Assembly (NCBI GenBank): GCA_022360015.1
Contig: JAKSDQ010000028.1
Coordinates: forward strand, 1 to 64,000
Reading direction: 5' to 3'
DNA length: 64,000 bases
From: Cytophagales bacterium
GTDB taxonomy: Bacteria > Bacteroidota > Bacteroidia > Cytophagales > Cyclobacteriaceae
The stretch's first letter is position 1; every line of letters starts with the position of its first letter. Shown one piece after another: positions 30,346 through 39,199 of the stretch. The translations under genes were made by a program, and so were the position numbers. The notes beneath the pieces are model-generated. The model did no database searches. It was not told the origin of the DNA and saw only the letters and a list, made by a program, of their open reading frames with translations.

Positions 30346-30518
30346 AATTAGAAAATATGGTTTGGGATAAAAACTGATCTGAAAGAATTATAGTAACAAC
30401 CAAATAAGGAGTACAATATTAAGTTCAATCTTCAATAGTTAAACAATTGTACTTAAGCACCGGTCATCAATAAAAAATCTAACTTGCGTTATTAAGCCGG
30501 CCGACCCCAAGCAATTAA

Positions 30519-32132
30519 TCAGTTAACTTCAGCATTATAGTATTCGTATAGTAGCTCTTTCTCTCCAAACAGTCTTTCTGCGACTATACCTCTTTTCATG
30601 CATTCTTTAATTAATTTGTCAGACTGAATAATCGGGTTTGATTGATCGGTATATTTTATGCTACTGATAAATTCAACCCAAGGTTCTTGTCCCATAGCAT
30701 ATACATAGATTTCTTTGGGGTTAAAAATATTGACTAAATTTATCCCTCTCTCGAAATTCGATCCAGAAAATCTTCTGCTGTTGTCCTGATCTCTTCGAAG
30801 TTCTTTATTCAAAAGCGGCCCGTATAGCCAGCTTATGGGAGCTCCATCACACTCCATGCCTAGAAAAATAACATCAACATCACCAATTGTTTTATGGATA
30901 TGCTGATATAGTATCGGCTCAACAATATTGGAGTCAGCAAAAAACATCATTGAAAACTCTTCAATTTGAAGATGGTAACAAAGTTTTGTCTGAATGTTCA
31001 GATCCCCATGCTCACCCGTAAATGGAATTCCCATGATTTTTACATTATCAAAGGTAATAGCTTCCATTTCATCCAACTCAATTATTTGATTGAATCCAAT
31101 ATTATTAAACATCAATTTTAGATTGGGATCCTGAATCGATTTCCCACTTCTAGGCACCACTATATTTCTTATTTTATGCCTCAGGGGAAGTAATGTTTCC
31201 AATAGTATGTGATCTTGATGATTATGTGTTATTAAAACGTAATCTATCACGTCTGGAAGGTTAACGTCGGAAAAATGTTCAACGCTTGAAGTATATCCAT
31301 AGTAACTAATTAGAGGGTCAATCAGAACACTTACATTCTTTGTTTCGATAAGTATGCATGCATGACCAAAATAACGCATGCGTATTTTATCGCCACTATA
31401 ATTTTGATAGATCGGAGGGGCTTCCTTTGTAAAAAATGAATTAAAAAGAGCTTCATTTTTGTCATTTATTTCTAAAATATTCTTTAATTCAGTTAGTTCC
31501 TTAGCTGTTCTCTTCATTTTACCAATTTCATCAATGACAGGATGATGGAAAGGGATGTTGAAATGAATAGCATTCTCGTCATTAAGTCTAGGTGTACTCA
31601 AACAAAATGGGCGCTCATCATTATTTGTAATCCACATGGCAACGCTTTGTGAATGGGTATTGTAATAATCACTATCGTATAATAAAGCTTCAAAAAAGCG
31701 AAAGGACGCCTGATTGTTTAAGTCATAATGTAGTTCTATAAGCCCTTTTAAAGGTTGAGGTATCTCAGCGTACAATGGTTCAAGTGAGAACCCATTAGCC
31801 TTTTGTTCCAACATTTTATTAAGTTCTTTTATTGCATCAGACAGTTCTATCAATCTACTTTGGCTTTTTAATGTCTGCTCTCTCAGTTCTTTAATTTCTT
31901 TGGTTTTGGGGCTAGGAAAATCCATAAAGGGGCCTCCACGCATCTTAGGGTTTTTGACAGCAGCAATGTGGACTTGCGTTGCTTGAATATAAGAAGTCAT
32001 TATTTTTAAATGACGTCCTGTTATATTCAGGGCAGCTGTGACTGGCGAGATTAAATGTGACCATGCATACCATTTATCAAATAACGGTTCCAGGACTACA
32101 TTAGGCTTTAAATAATATTTACCAGATTCCAT
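30519..32132 (-). CDS. CmlA-type diiron beta-hydroxylase of carrier-bound amino acids
   Basis: 537 aa. The N-terminal third (VLEPLFDKWYAWSHLISP, then KNPKMRGGPF) matches my memory of the CmlA N-terminal domain. The C-terminal part is a metallo-beta-lactamase fold with THNHQDH near residue 302 and FTGEHGDL, giving the HxHxDH and Glu ligands of the diiron centre. CmlA in chloramphenicol biosynthesis hydroxylates the beta-carbon of an amino acid held on a carrier domain, and the length (about 532 aa there) matches. It starts 3 bp after the thioesterase stop. It should introduce a beta-hydroxyl on one NRPS-bound residue; which one is not readable. An unrelated MBL hydrolase is unlikely given the N-terminal domain. 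Confidence 0.85.
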   Translation of the reverse strand: MESGKYYLKPNVVLEPLFDKWYAWSHLISPVTAALNITGRHLKIMTSYIQATQVHIAAVKNPKMRGGPFMDFPSPKTKEIKELREQTLKSQSRLIELSDAIKELNKMLEQKANGFSLEPLYAEIPQPLKGLIELHYDLNNQASFRFFEALLYDSDYYNTHSQSVAMWITNNDERPFCLSTPRLNDENAIHFNIPFHHPVIDEIGKMKRTAKELTELKNILEINDKNEALFNSFFTKEAPPIYQNYSGDKIRMRYFGHACILIETKNVSVLIDPLISYYGYTSSVEHFSDVNLPDVIDYVLITHNHQDHILLETLLPLRHKIRNIVVPRSGKSIQDPNLKLMFNNIGFNQIIELDEMEAITFDNVKIMGIPFTGEHGDLNIQTKLCYHLQIEEFSMMFFADSNIVEPILYQHIHKTIGDVDVIFLGMECDGAPISWLYGPLLNKELRRDQDNSRRFSGSNFERGINLVNIFNPKEIYVYAMGQEPWVEFISSIKYTDQSNPIIQSDKLIKECMKRGIVAERLFGEKELLYEYYNAEVN

Positions 32133-32135
32133 ACA

Positions 32136-32828
32136 TTATTTTATTAATTTTGAGTGTATTATTTTCATTATTTCAGCTTCATAATTAAAAATGAAAAAAT
32201 GATTACCCTTAAATGTATCCAGTTCAACCTCTTGAGTAGTTTCATTTTTCCAACTTAATATTTCGTCCCTTGTTACTTTTTCCTTATCACCTATGAAAAG
32301 ATTAATTGGGATATCAAAAGGTGGGTTTTGCCGGTAAGTATAGGTTTCGACGGATTGGAAATCAGCCCTCAGAATTGGCTCAAAAAAATCCAGTACCGCT
32401 TCATCTTCATATGTACTTTCTGGCAGGCCACCTAATTCCATTATTTTTTTAAAAAAACTTTCTCGTGGTAAATTGTATCTGGGTGGATCAAATTTGAAAG
32501 CTGAAGGACCTATTGAACCTGAAAAGAATAGGCGTTCTGGCTTTCTTAAACCTGTGAAAATGATTTTGATGGTTAAAAGATACCCTAAAAGCGAACCCAT
32601 ACTATGCCCATAGATAGCGTAAGGGTGCAATAAAGCATCCTTTATTTGGTCAAAAATATCATCTACTATATCATGAGCATTGAATAAAAGTCTTTCTTTA
32701 ATACGCCTCCCTCTTCCGGGCAACTCAATCGGGATTACATTCACCCAGTTTGTACTAAATTTTTCAAATGTTTTAAAGGCATACGAACTCCCCCCAGCGA
32801 ATGGTAAACAGAATAAATTAATTCTCAT
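32136..32828 (-). CDS. Type II thioesterase (editing) of the NRPS pathway
   Basis: 230 aa alpha/beta hydrolase. LFCLPFAGGSSYAFKTF at the N-terminus is the classic type II thioesterase start. The nucleophile motif is GHSMGS near residue 74, an acidic catalytic residue lies near FIGDKEKVT, and the catalytic His is in FKGNHFFIF. Such enzymes remove wrong acyl groups from carrier domains. It precedes the CmlA-like gene by 3 bp. It is not an integrated terminating thioesterase, so release of the peptide must be encoded elsewhere, probably left of the window. Confidence 0.92.
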   Translation of the reverse strand: MRINLFCLPFAGGSSYAFKTFEKFSTNWVNVIPIELPGRGRRIKERLLFNAHDIVDDIFDQIKDALLHPYAIYGHSMGSLLGYLLTIKIIFTGLRKPERLFFSGSIGPSAFKFDPPRYNLPRESFFKKIMELGGLPESTYEDEAVLDFFEPILRADFQSVETYTYRQNPPFDIPINLFIGDKEKVTRDEILSWKNETTQEVELDTFKGNHFFIFNYEAEIMKIIHSKLIK

Positions 32829-33213
32829 CTTTTACTATTAGTAACACAAGAGCTAGAGACCTTTAATCCAAAACTTCTTTTAATAAACTCGCTGATAACC
32901 AACCACATATCTTTGCATCACTGAAGAATGTAATCAGATATTAACCGAAAATCGACCTTAGCTGTTTGAGTCATTAATTTTATTCAGGCCAGTTATAAAT
33001 GCAATATCCTGATCTCTCTTTAAAGCGGAATTTTAGCGACTTTTTCTCAATGCCCCTTATCCAATTGGGGTAAATAACCTATAAACAGCTTTATTCAACT
33101 TTTTTAAAAATCTCTTTTTGTGAGGTTTCGAGAAGCTGTTTTTCTTTAAGTATAAGTTTGTTAGCCAATTATTAGCAACCTTAATAAAAGAACTAAAATA
33201 GATCAAATCTAAT
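32829..33213. other. Intergenic 385 bp, no supported gene
   Basis: The gap separates the small unknown ORF and the thioesterase gene on the minus strand. I see only a short 60-codon reading frame (33057-33239) rich in Lys and Asn without recognisable features. There is no clear terminator, and a secondary promoter for the thioesterase gene could lie here, but no motif convinced me. Confidence 0.4.
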
Positions 33214-33525
33214 TCAAGGCGATTTTGTTTCATTGGCATTGCTTAATGCTTTCTCCTTTTCTTCCTTACTAAAGGTTACTCTAAACATTAGATCTGAAAG
33301 TTTTTTTTCCACATTAAGCCTAGAACTAAAATTCTCATACTTACCTAACTCTTTCCATATCATTTTCAGAGACGGTTCATTATCATCCTTAGGTGTCAAA
33401 AAGAAAATCGCCGCGCTACGGCGAGTCAATAGATTTTCATAGGGAAGCTCCCAGTCCTTTATTATTTCTTTTTTCTTCAAAGCTTCCAAGTGCTCTTTAA
33501 CTTCAATAATCTCTGGTATGTGCAT
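33214..33525 (-). CDS. Hypothetical 103-aa protein between antiterminator and thioesterase genes
   Basis: I do not recognise it. 103 aa, charged, no membrane segment, predominantly helical by eye. It carries a hydrophobic strand RSAAIFFLTP near residue 38 and a Lys/Glu-rich C-terminal helix (FSKEEKEKALSNAN). The start ATG at 33525 follows the antiterminator gene by 284 bp on the same strand. It is probably part of the operon but could be a chance frame; composition looks coding. Confidence 0.5.
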   Translation of the reverse strand: MHIPEIIEVKEHLEALKKKEIIKDWELPYENLLTRRSAAIFFLTPKDDNEPSLKMIWKELGKYENFSSRLNVEKKLSDLMFRVTFSKEEKEKALSNANETKSP

Positions 33526-33809
33526 AATTATTAAATTTTGTATTGAATGTTCTATTATAAATGTTATTTACTCTTAAATGAAAACTGATATGACACTTTT
33601 TATCAATGGGGCTACCACAAGGCACGTTCGAGGTATCATGATATTTTTTTATTTAGCCTTGTTAATAGGAATATTATAACAACATTCCAGGTTTCAACCA
33701 GATTTTCTCATGGTGATATCAGGAGTCACCTTTGATTCAATCTAGCTAACACAAGGAAATGCAATTAAGTGATTCAAACGTTGTATTTTAAATCCATTAC
33801 CTAAGATAC

Positions 33810-34310
33810 TTATACCTGTACAACATTATATGGTGAAATATCCAACATTAGATTCTTTTCTAAGGTATTGATGTGAATTACGATCCGGTCTTTTCCCTTT
33901 TTTCTCACTAACTTTCCTTTTATACCTTTCATTGGACCTGAAGTTATAACTACCTCTGAACCCACTTTATAATTAAAGTTAGAAGTTTCAATATTTCCCA
34001 AAATTAGTTTTCTAATAAGATCGATCTCTTGATCTTTAATTATTGAAGGATTTGAATTGGATCCAAGAAATTTAATGACGCCCGGTGTTTCAAAAATTTT
34101 AAACTTATCCATTAAAGGGATCCTAACGAAGAGATAATTTGGAAAAAGTGGCATGTCTATTTTTTTCTTTCTATCATGCCATTTTCTCACCACTTTGGTT
34201 AATGGCAGAAAGGTGTTAATGTTTTTTTTTTGTAGACGCCGGTCAACTTTTTTTTCATGTTTGGAATAGGTATAAACGGCTAGCCAAACAATAGATTGTT
34301 TAGTGCTCAT
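33810..34310 (-). CDS. NusG-like (UpxY/RfaH/LoaP type) transcription antiterminator
   Basis: 166 aa. An N-terminal NGN domain opens with WLAVYTYSKHEKKV, the NusG start (W.A.Y...HE.K), and continues to FPNYLFVRIP. A KOW domain follows at about 115-145 (GSEVVITSGPMKGIKGKL). Specialised NusG paralogues of this kind head capsule operons in Bacteroides (UpxY) and polyketide operons in Bacillus (LoaP), and let RNA polymerase read through long operons. This gene is the most upstream minus-strand gene before the 34-kb biosynthetic block, so it is likely its dedicated antiterminator (inference). Housekeeping NusG is usually next to secE and rpl genes, which are absent here. Confidence 0.9.
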   Translation of the reverse strand: MSTKQSIVWLAVYTYSKHEKKVDRRLQKKNINTFLPLTKVVRKWHDRKKKIDMPLFPNYLFVRIPLMDKFKIFETPGVIKFLGSNSNPSIIKDQEIDLIRKLILGNIETSNFNYKVGSEVVITSGPMKGIKGKLVRKKGKDRIVIHINTLEKNLMLDISPYNVVQV

Positions 34311-34566
34311 GTGTTTAAAAGGGTAGAGAATTGGTGGAAAGAGATCAGATATTTACGTTTCCCATAGCTTGCGCTACTCAAAGTAACATTACCTTGAAAA
34401 GAAAATTAAAGAAATTGGGACTCAACTTTGAGTGGAAAAATAAGCAATTATTAAGTTATAATAGCTCTTAACAATTATAACAAAAGTAAACAAAAAAAAA
34501 AATCAAGAACATAAAAATTCCAATAATTTTTAATCGTTAAAACGTTTTAGATTACCGTATTATTTT
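34311..34566. promoter_or_regulatory. Divergent AT-rich intergenic region, probable operon leader/promoter
   Basis: About 256 bp separate the antiterminator start (minus strand) from the plus-strand ORF at 34567. The region is very AT-rich with an A-run at 34491-34502. On the minus strand a TTACTTTG at 34386-34379 and a TATAATTG at 34479-34472 each differ by one base from the Bacteroidetes -7 consensus TAnnTTTG. Neither has a well-spaced TTTG at -33. By position it should contain the promoter and the leader of the NRPS operon; the exact site is not resolved. Confidence 0.35.
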
Positions 34567-35070
34567 ATGGTTGAAAATGTATCAAAGTTTAAGCACGTGG
34601 ATCTTTATGCCTTTTTGTTTACCTTAGCACAAGGTATGGTGTCCCAGAGTACAAAAAACATTATAAATATGGATGTATTTTTAAAAATGAAAAGCTTGAA
34701 ATGTGAGAGATTACGTCTTTTAGTCCATATCTATCTTCTCGATGGCTTGAAGAAAAGAATGAAAGAATACATGAGGCAATATCTTGTCTCCAATCTTAGG
34801 TCTAAAAAGGAAAAAGATGGTTCAGCAAACTGTAGCAACTGGGATAGCAAATTAAAACATCTGATCAAACACTTCCGAAATGATCTCAGGTTTTCAAGTA
34901 TCGATACATTTTGGTTAGATTTTTTTAAGGATTACTTCAAAAACGAAACATGTAGTAAGAATAATACTTCTCTTCGTCAAAATTCGTTTTATTCCTACCT
35001 TTACCAAAGTAAAGATCTGCTTCAAAAAGACTGTAAAAGAAAAATTGATTGCCTATACTATGGAAGTTGA
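34567..35070 (+). CDS. Hypothetical 167-aa protein
   Basis: I do not recognise this protein. 167 aa, basic, Lys/Ser/Asn-rich, predicted mostly helical, no signal peptide. It has several Cys residues (CERLR, CSNW, CSKNN, CKRKIDC). The ATG at 34567 is the first in frame after the divergent region. Its 3' end overlaps the next frame (35045) by 26 bp. The pair could be two genes or one gene with a frameshift; I cannot decide. Base composition is as AT-rich as the NRPS locus. Confidence 0.4.
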   Translation: MVENVSKFKHVDLYAFLFTLAQGMVSQSTKNIINMDVFLKMKSLKCERLRLLVHIYLLDGLKKRMKEYMRQYLVSNLRSKKEKDGSANCSNWDSKLKHLIKHFRNDLRFSSIDTFWLDFFKDYFKNETCSKNNTSLRQNSFYSYLYQSKDLLQKDCKRKIDCLYYGS

Positions 35071-35401
35071 AAGCTTTAAGCGGATGAATACAGAGAGGGA
35101 ATATCAAATCATTGTAGAACTAAAAGACGATCACGAACAAAATGCGAAATATCCAAACTTAAATACGGATTCATATCTGGTTCACCTACCTAACCCAAGG
35201 TGGTCAGATATTCAAAAGTTTATATGGAAAGGAATACAGCACTTTAAAGAGCTTAGTGGTAATATTGGTTTTAGGCAGAAAAAACTAGAGATACAGAAAC
35301 AATATCTACTTATCTACAAACCCCTAACCTTATTAGCACCACACAGGAGTATCATAAGCTATTCTTTAAACCCTCAATGTACCTTAGATTACTTAGCTTA
35401 G
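35045..35401 (+). CDS. Hypothetical 118-aa protein or 3' part of a broken gene
   Basis: Not recognised. 118 aa in the +2 frame, overlapping the preceding frame by 26 bp. The frame stays open upstream of its ATG (through KTVKEKLIAYT), so it may be the continuation of the 34567 ORF after a frameshift rather than a separate gene. No domain motif is visible. It ends 187 bp before the ABC permease gene. Confidence 0.3.
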   Translation: MIAYTMEVESFKRMNTEREYQIIVELKDDHEQNAKYPNLNTDSYLVHLPNPRWSDIQKFIWKGIQHFKELSGNIGFRQKKLEIQKQYLLIYKPLTLLAPHRSIISYSLNPQCTLDYLA

Positions 35402-35588
35402 GACTCACGCAACGCCTTAATTAAAGTAGATATTACCTTTCAACGTATGCCAGGCCTATGCTATGCCGTAACAGACATGGAAAATACATATAAGTGTCAT
35501 TGAAATTATTAGGAAGTTGAAAATTATTAATAAGCTATAAAACGATAGTCCGTTACTTGTGTATTCTTAGTTAATCTTAATCCAAATA

Positions 35589-37940
35589 ATGCTTAGAAAT
35601 TATTTCAAAATAACAGTAAGAAACCTGATAAAAAAGAAGATTTTCTCATTAATCAATATATTAGGATTGTCCCTCGGTTTGATGTGTTCCATTCTTATTT
35701 TGCTATGGGTAAAACACGAATTAAGTTTTGATCAATTTCACAAAAACCATAACCGTATTTACAGAGTTCTCCAAGAGATGCCTTTCACTGAGGAAACCAC
35801 TTGGGCCATTACCCAAGGGCCTCTTGCCCCTGCTTTGGTGGAAGAAATCCCTGAAATAGAATATGCTACCAGAATCGCAAGTGGCCCATGGAATATCAAA
35901 TATGGAAATGATAGATTTCAGCAATCTGCCATATACATTGACAAGTCGTTTTTCAATATTTTCGATTTTAAATTACTTAGAGGTGATCCTGAAAATGCCT
36001 TGATCAAACCAAATTCAGTTATACTTACTCAGAAGACCGCCCGTAAATTATTTGGGGATGAAGATCCGATTGGTAAGTATTTAAAGCTATTTGATCTGCT
36101 TGACGTGGAGGTAACGGGCTTGCTAGAGGTTCCTCCTCAAAATTCCCATTTGCAGTTTGACATGCTGGGATCATTGGATCTGGCGAACCAACTTGGTTAT
36201 ACCGTAGATAAATGGAATAATAGTGGATTTGTAACTTACATTTTATCTAGGGAGGATGCTTCATTTGATATTATCAATTCGAAAATTCGAAACACTCTCG
36301 ATGATAAACCCACACTGGAAAATAATTCAAAATTATTCATACAACCGCTAGCCGATATTCATCTTAGTTCAGATATTGATTTTGAAACCGCAAATATTGG
36401 CAACAAGAAATATGTTATCATATTTTTTGGATCTGCTCTATTCATTTTATTTGTTGCTTGCATCAACTTTATGAACTTATCAACTGTGCAAGCCACCCAA
36501 CGAGCAAGAGAGGTTGGACTTAGAAAGGCCATTGGAGCTAGTCGGAACCAACTATTAAAACAGTTCTTATTGGAATCAATCATTCTTATCTTCGTAGCGT
36601 TTGTTGTTGCTATAGTAATGACTGAATTGTTCTTGCCTACGTTTAATGACTTTACTGGAAAGGATTTGCATTTACATTACTTCAGTCTTTCTAACTTATT
36701 TTTAATTATTAGTTTACTATTACTTACTAGTCTGTTATCTGGTTCATATCCTGCATTTGTTCTTGCCTCATTTCAGCCAATTAAAGTATTAAAAGGAAAT
36801 GCTGATCAAAAAACTAGGGGAACAGGCTTCAAAAAAATACTGGTAGTTTTTCAGTATGCTATATCTATGATCTTACTAATCGGGACACTTGCTGTTTATA
36901 CTCAGATAAATTTCATGAAAAACAAAAATCAAGGATACAATAGAGAAAACCTAATTTATTTGGAGATAAATAATGATATCAGACAACATCTTAACACTTT
37001 TAAGTCCGTATTGCTTGAACATAAAGATATAGTGAATGTTGCAGGCTCTATTGTATCGAGTGGCTTTTTGTATTCCAACAATCAGTGGTCCTGGCCAGGT
37101 AAAGGGCCCAAAACCGATATTCTCTTTCGTGTTAGTCCCGTTGACTTCGACTATATCGAGACTTTCGAAATGGAGATCGTTGCCGGCAGGGCATTCTCCA
37201 AGGAATTTGCGAGTGACTCAAAAAGTGTAATTCTTAATGAGACGGCAATTAACGCAATGGGTTTAGAAAATCCTGTAGGAAGTATACTAACTTCTTCTGA
37301 ATCAGGAATTCATCATGAAATAATTGGAATAGTCAAAGACTACAATTTTCGCTCTTTACATGCAGAAATCGAACCGTTGATTCTATTGAAGGAATCTGAT
37401 AACCTTAACTTTCTCTGGATTAGGATAAACTCTCAGAACATTAATGAAACCATCGAATTTATGCAAAGTAAATGGCATGAATTCTCGCCCTCCTACGAAT
37501 TTAAATATGAGTTTATGAGTCAGAAAGCACAATTTATGTATAAAACAGAAATGCAAATTGGTAAAGTCCTACAAGTTTTTTCTGCAATAGCATTAGCCGT
37601 TTTATTTTTGGGACTTTCCGGTCTTCTTGGATTCTCATTAAGGCAAAGGTATAAGGAGATATCTATACGTAGAGTATTAGGCGCAAGTACCTCGGCAATC
37701 TTGTTTGTACTTTCTATTGATTACATCCGACTTATGTTGATTGCAATTGTTTTTGCAATTCTTGTTGCTAATTACCTTATCAAACTATGGCTTGAAGGAT
37801 TCGCATTTAGGACGGAAATTGGTGTATTTGTTTATGTAATTCCCAGTGTTACATTATTTACAGTGGCATCTATAGTAATTGTCTTTCAATCTTTAAGAGC
37901 AACAAATATTGACGTTTCAAAGGTTTTGAGAAATGAGTAA
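35589..37940 (+). CDS. ABC transporter permease, FtsX/MacB family
   Basis: 783 aa. The N-terminus MLRNYFKITVRNLIKKK with a membrane helix at about 20-42 is the standard start of Bacteroidetes FtsX-family permeases. A periplasmic MacB_PCD-like domain (about 60-250) is followed by three helices (about 280-400) containing REVGLRKAIGASR. A second helix with periplasmic domain and three C-terminal helices (about 660-775) follow, with the repeated EISIRRVLGAS motif. These permeases work with a separate ATPase in MacAB-like efflux or mechanotransmission. No ATPase gene is adjacent. Given its place beside the NRPS locus it could relate to export or resistance, but such orphan permeases are common in this phylum. 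Confidence 0.9.
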   Translation: MLRNYFKITVRNLIKKKIFSLINILGLSLGLMCSILILLWVKHELSFDQFHKNHNRIYRVLQEMPFTEETTWAITQGPLAPALVEEIPEIEYATRIASGPWNIKYGNDRFQQSAIYIDKSFFNIFDFKLLRGDPENALIKPNSVILTQKTARKLFGDEDPIGKYLKLFDLLDVEVTGLLEVPPQNSHLQFDMLGSLDLANQLGYTVDKWNNSGFVTYILSREDASFDIINSKIRNTLDDKPTLENNSKLFIQPLADIHLSSDIDFETANIGNKKYVIIFFGSALFILFVACINFMNLSTVQATQRAREVGLRKAIGASRNQLLKQFLLESIILIFVAFVVAIVMTELFLPTFNDFTGKDLHLHYFSLSNLFLIISLLLLTSLLSGSYPAFVLASFQPIKVLKGNADQKTRGTGFKKILVVFQYAISMILLIGTLAVYTQINFMKNKNQGYNRENLIYLEINNDIRQHLNTFKSVLLEHKDIVNVAGSIVSSGFLYSNNQWSWPGKGPKTDILFRVSPVDFDYIETFEMEIVAGRAFSKEFASDSKSVILNETAINAMGLENPVGSILTSSESGIHHEIIGIVKDYNFRSLHAEIEPLILLKESDNLNFLWIRINSQNINETIEFMQSKWHEFSPSYEFKYEFMSQKAQFMYKTEMQIGKVLQVFSAIALAVLFLGLSGLLGFSLRQRYKEISIRRVLGASTSAILFVLSIDYIRLMLIAIVFAILVANYLIKLWLEGFAFRTEIGVFVYVIPSVTLFTVASIVIVFQSLRATNIDVSKVLRNE

Positions 37941-38055
37941 GAGATTTGTCCATTTAATATTCCAACCTGACTCCTGTTGGCAGCATTCTAAGGGCTCTCC
38001 GAATCCTCCAACCACTGATATTCGCAGCTTGTATAGAATAAGAGTAAATTTGTGA

Positions 38056-38394
38056 TTGTTTGCCCCAAAGCACAAAGGCCCAGGAGCCCTCCTTGGTTTT
38101 CTTCCAATGGATGTTGGTGGTTTGATGTTTGTGAAAGTCTACCCAAATCTCAGCGATGAAAACCTGATAGAACGCTTCAATTCTGACTGGGGCTTACAGC
38201 TATTCTGTGGCAAGCTGCTTTCGGATAACCAACAGATCAGGGATAAAGCCATTGTGAGCAGGGTGCGTAGCTACCTGGCAGAATATGCGGATTGGCAGCA
38301 ACTCCAGGGGATGTTAGTTAAGCACTGGAAGCGTGATATGAACAATACTCATGTGTTACTGATGGATGCCCTGGTTAAGTACATTTTGAAGTGA
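38056..38394 (+). pseudogene. Transposase remnant (N-terminal part, IS5/IS1182-like)
   Basis: A 112-codon frame opened by TTG just after a stop codon. It contains VYPNLSDENLIERFNSDWG followed by LQLFCG and a helix-rich segment, as in the N-terminal DUF772-type domain of IS5/IS1182-family transposases. The DDE catalytic domain is missing and the frame ends at 38394, so this is a fragment of an insertion sequence. I find no terminal inverted repeats. It lies at the edge of the decayed zone that continues to about 40.8 kb. Confidence 0.6.
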
Positions 38395-38426
38395 CATACA
38401 AAAAATACTTCTATGCCCCCATACTT

Positions 38427-38981
38427 TTATATGTTTTCACGATTCCACCTCTTGATAGCATCTTTTAACCATTGTGGCTTGGTTTCCATCGATATAGTTG
38501 ACATATCATAATTTTTAGTGGCCTCCTCTGCAATCTCGTAAAGTTTCCGAAGTGGGGGAACGTCCCATTCCGCCCTTTCTTCATCAGTTGTTTTAGGATC
38601 AACATCCCAAACCCTTAATTTTATTCCATCCGGTACATACTGTAATCCAAATTTTTGAGGCTTTCCTTGATACATCAACCACTTATCGTAAGCAGCAGCT
38701 GCAAATCGTTTGGCTTCCTTATAATTATTTTCAATACTTTTCAACCCAAAATTATAAGATTGCCAAAAGTCTTCGGGACTAGTACCATGCATAAATATTA
38801 TACACATATGAAAATAGTCCTCACCCGTGAATTGCCTATTTGATTTAATTATCGATTTGACGCGTTCGATTCGAAGCCTACATCTTTTTTTTAATGCTTT
38901 GTGTTTTGAAGTTCCATCAGGTGGTGGATTAAGACAGTCACGCTGATCCTTATCAAATAAACTCTTTAATTGGCTATTCAT
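38427..38981 (-). CDS. DUF6624-like protein
   Basis: 184 aa, no signal peptide. It has an FDKDQRD motif at the N-terminus, KFGLQYVPDGIKLRVWDVDP near 110 and TTDEERAEWDVPPL near 133. The combination of DQxDR, KYGTQ-like and DP.TTDEER segments is what I know from DUF6624 proteins, a family of unknown function common in Bacteroidota. The gene is alone on the minus strand beside the transposase remnant. Family membership is by memory of motifs; function unknown. Confidence 0.65.
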   Translation of the reverse strand: MNSQLKSLFDKDQRDCLNPPPDGTSKHKALKKRCRLRIERVKSIIKSNRQFTGEDYFHMCIIFMHGTSPEDFWQSYNFGLKSIENNYKEAKRFAAAAYDKWLMYQGKPQKFGLQYVPDGIKLRVWDVDPKTTDEERAEWDVPPLRKLYEIAEEATKNYDMSTISMETKPQWLKDAIKRWNRENI

Positions 38982-39092
38982 TTCTTTGTTCCTTCCAATA
39001 ATGGATAACTTTAAATATAGCGCTTATTTAGGGATAACCAATAAGTTTAAATTTAAAATAGCACTCAATTTTTGGTAAGGTACTTGTTCTTG

Positions 39093-39170
39093 GATATTTC
39101 TGTCCCCATTTTAAACCCTGCACCTATAAATATCTGATAATCGCACTATTTTACTTCCTGTATTGGGAAA
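39093..39170 (+). repeat. Diverged direct repeat, copy A
   Basis: About 78 bp that align with 40564-40644 in the same orientation at roughly three quarters identity by eye. Shared blocks include GATATTT, CTGTCCC, TATAAATA, CTGATAATC and TGTATTGG. The two copies flank 1.4 kb that holds only broken genes, so they could be old attachment-site or insertion footprints. Confidence 0.5.
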
Positions 39171-39199
39171 TAGCTTCTAAAATTCCTTAATGCAACATA

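Noticed and set aside
30519-32132. Simple beta-lactamase-type resistance enzyme
   Set aside because: The long N-terminal domain and the GEHGDL segment fit the CmlA hydroxylase architecture, not a lactamase.
33057-33239. 60-aa minus-strand ORF
   Set aside because: Lys/Asn-rich, no motif, overlaps the end of the 103-aa ORF; likely a chance frame in AT-rich DNA.
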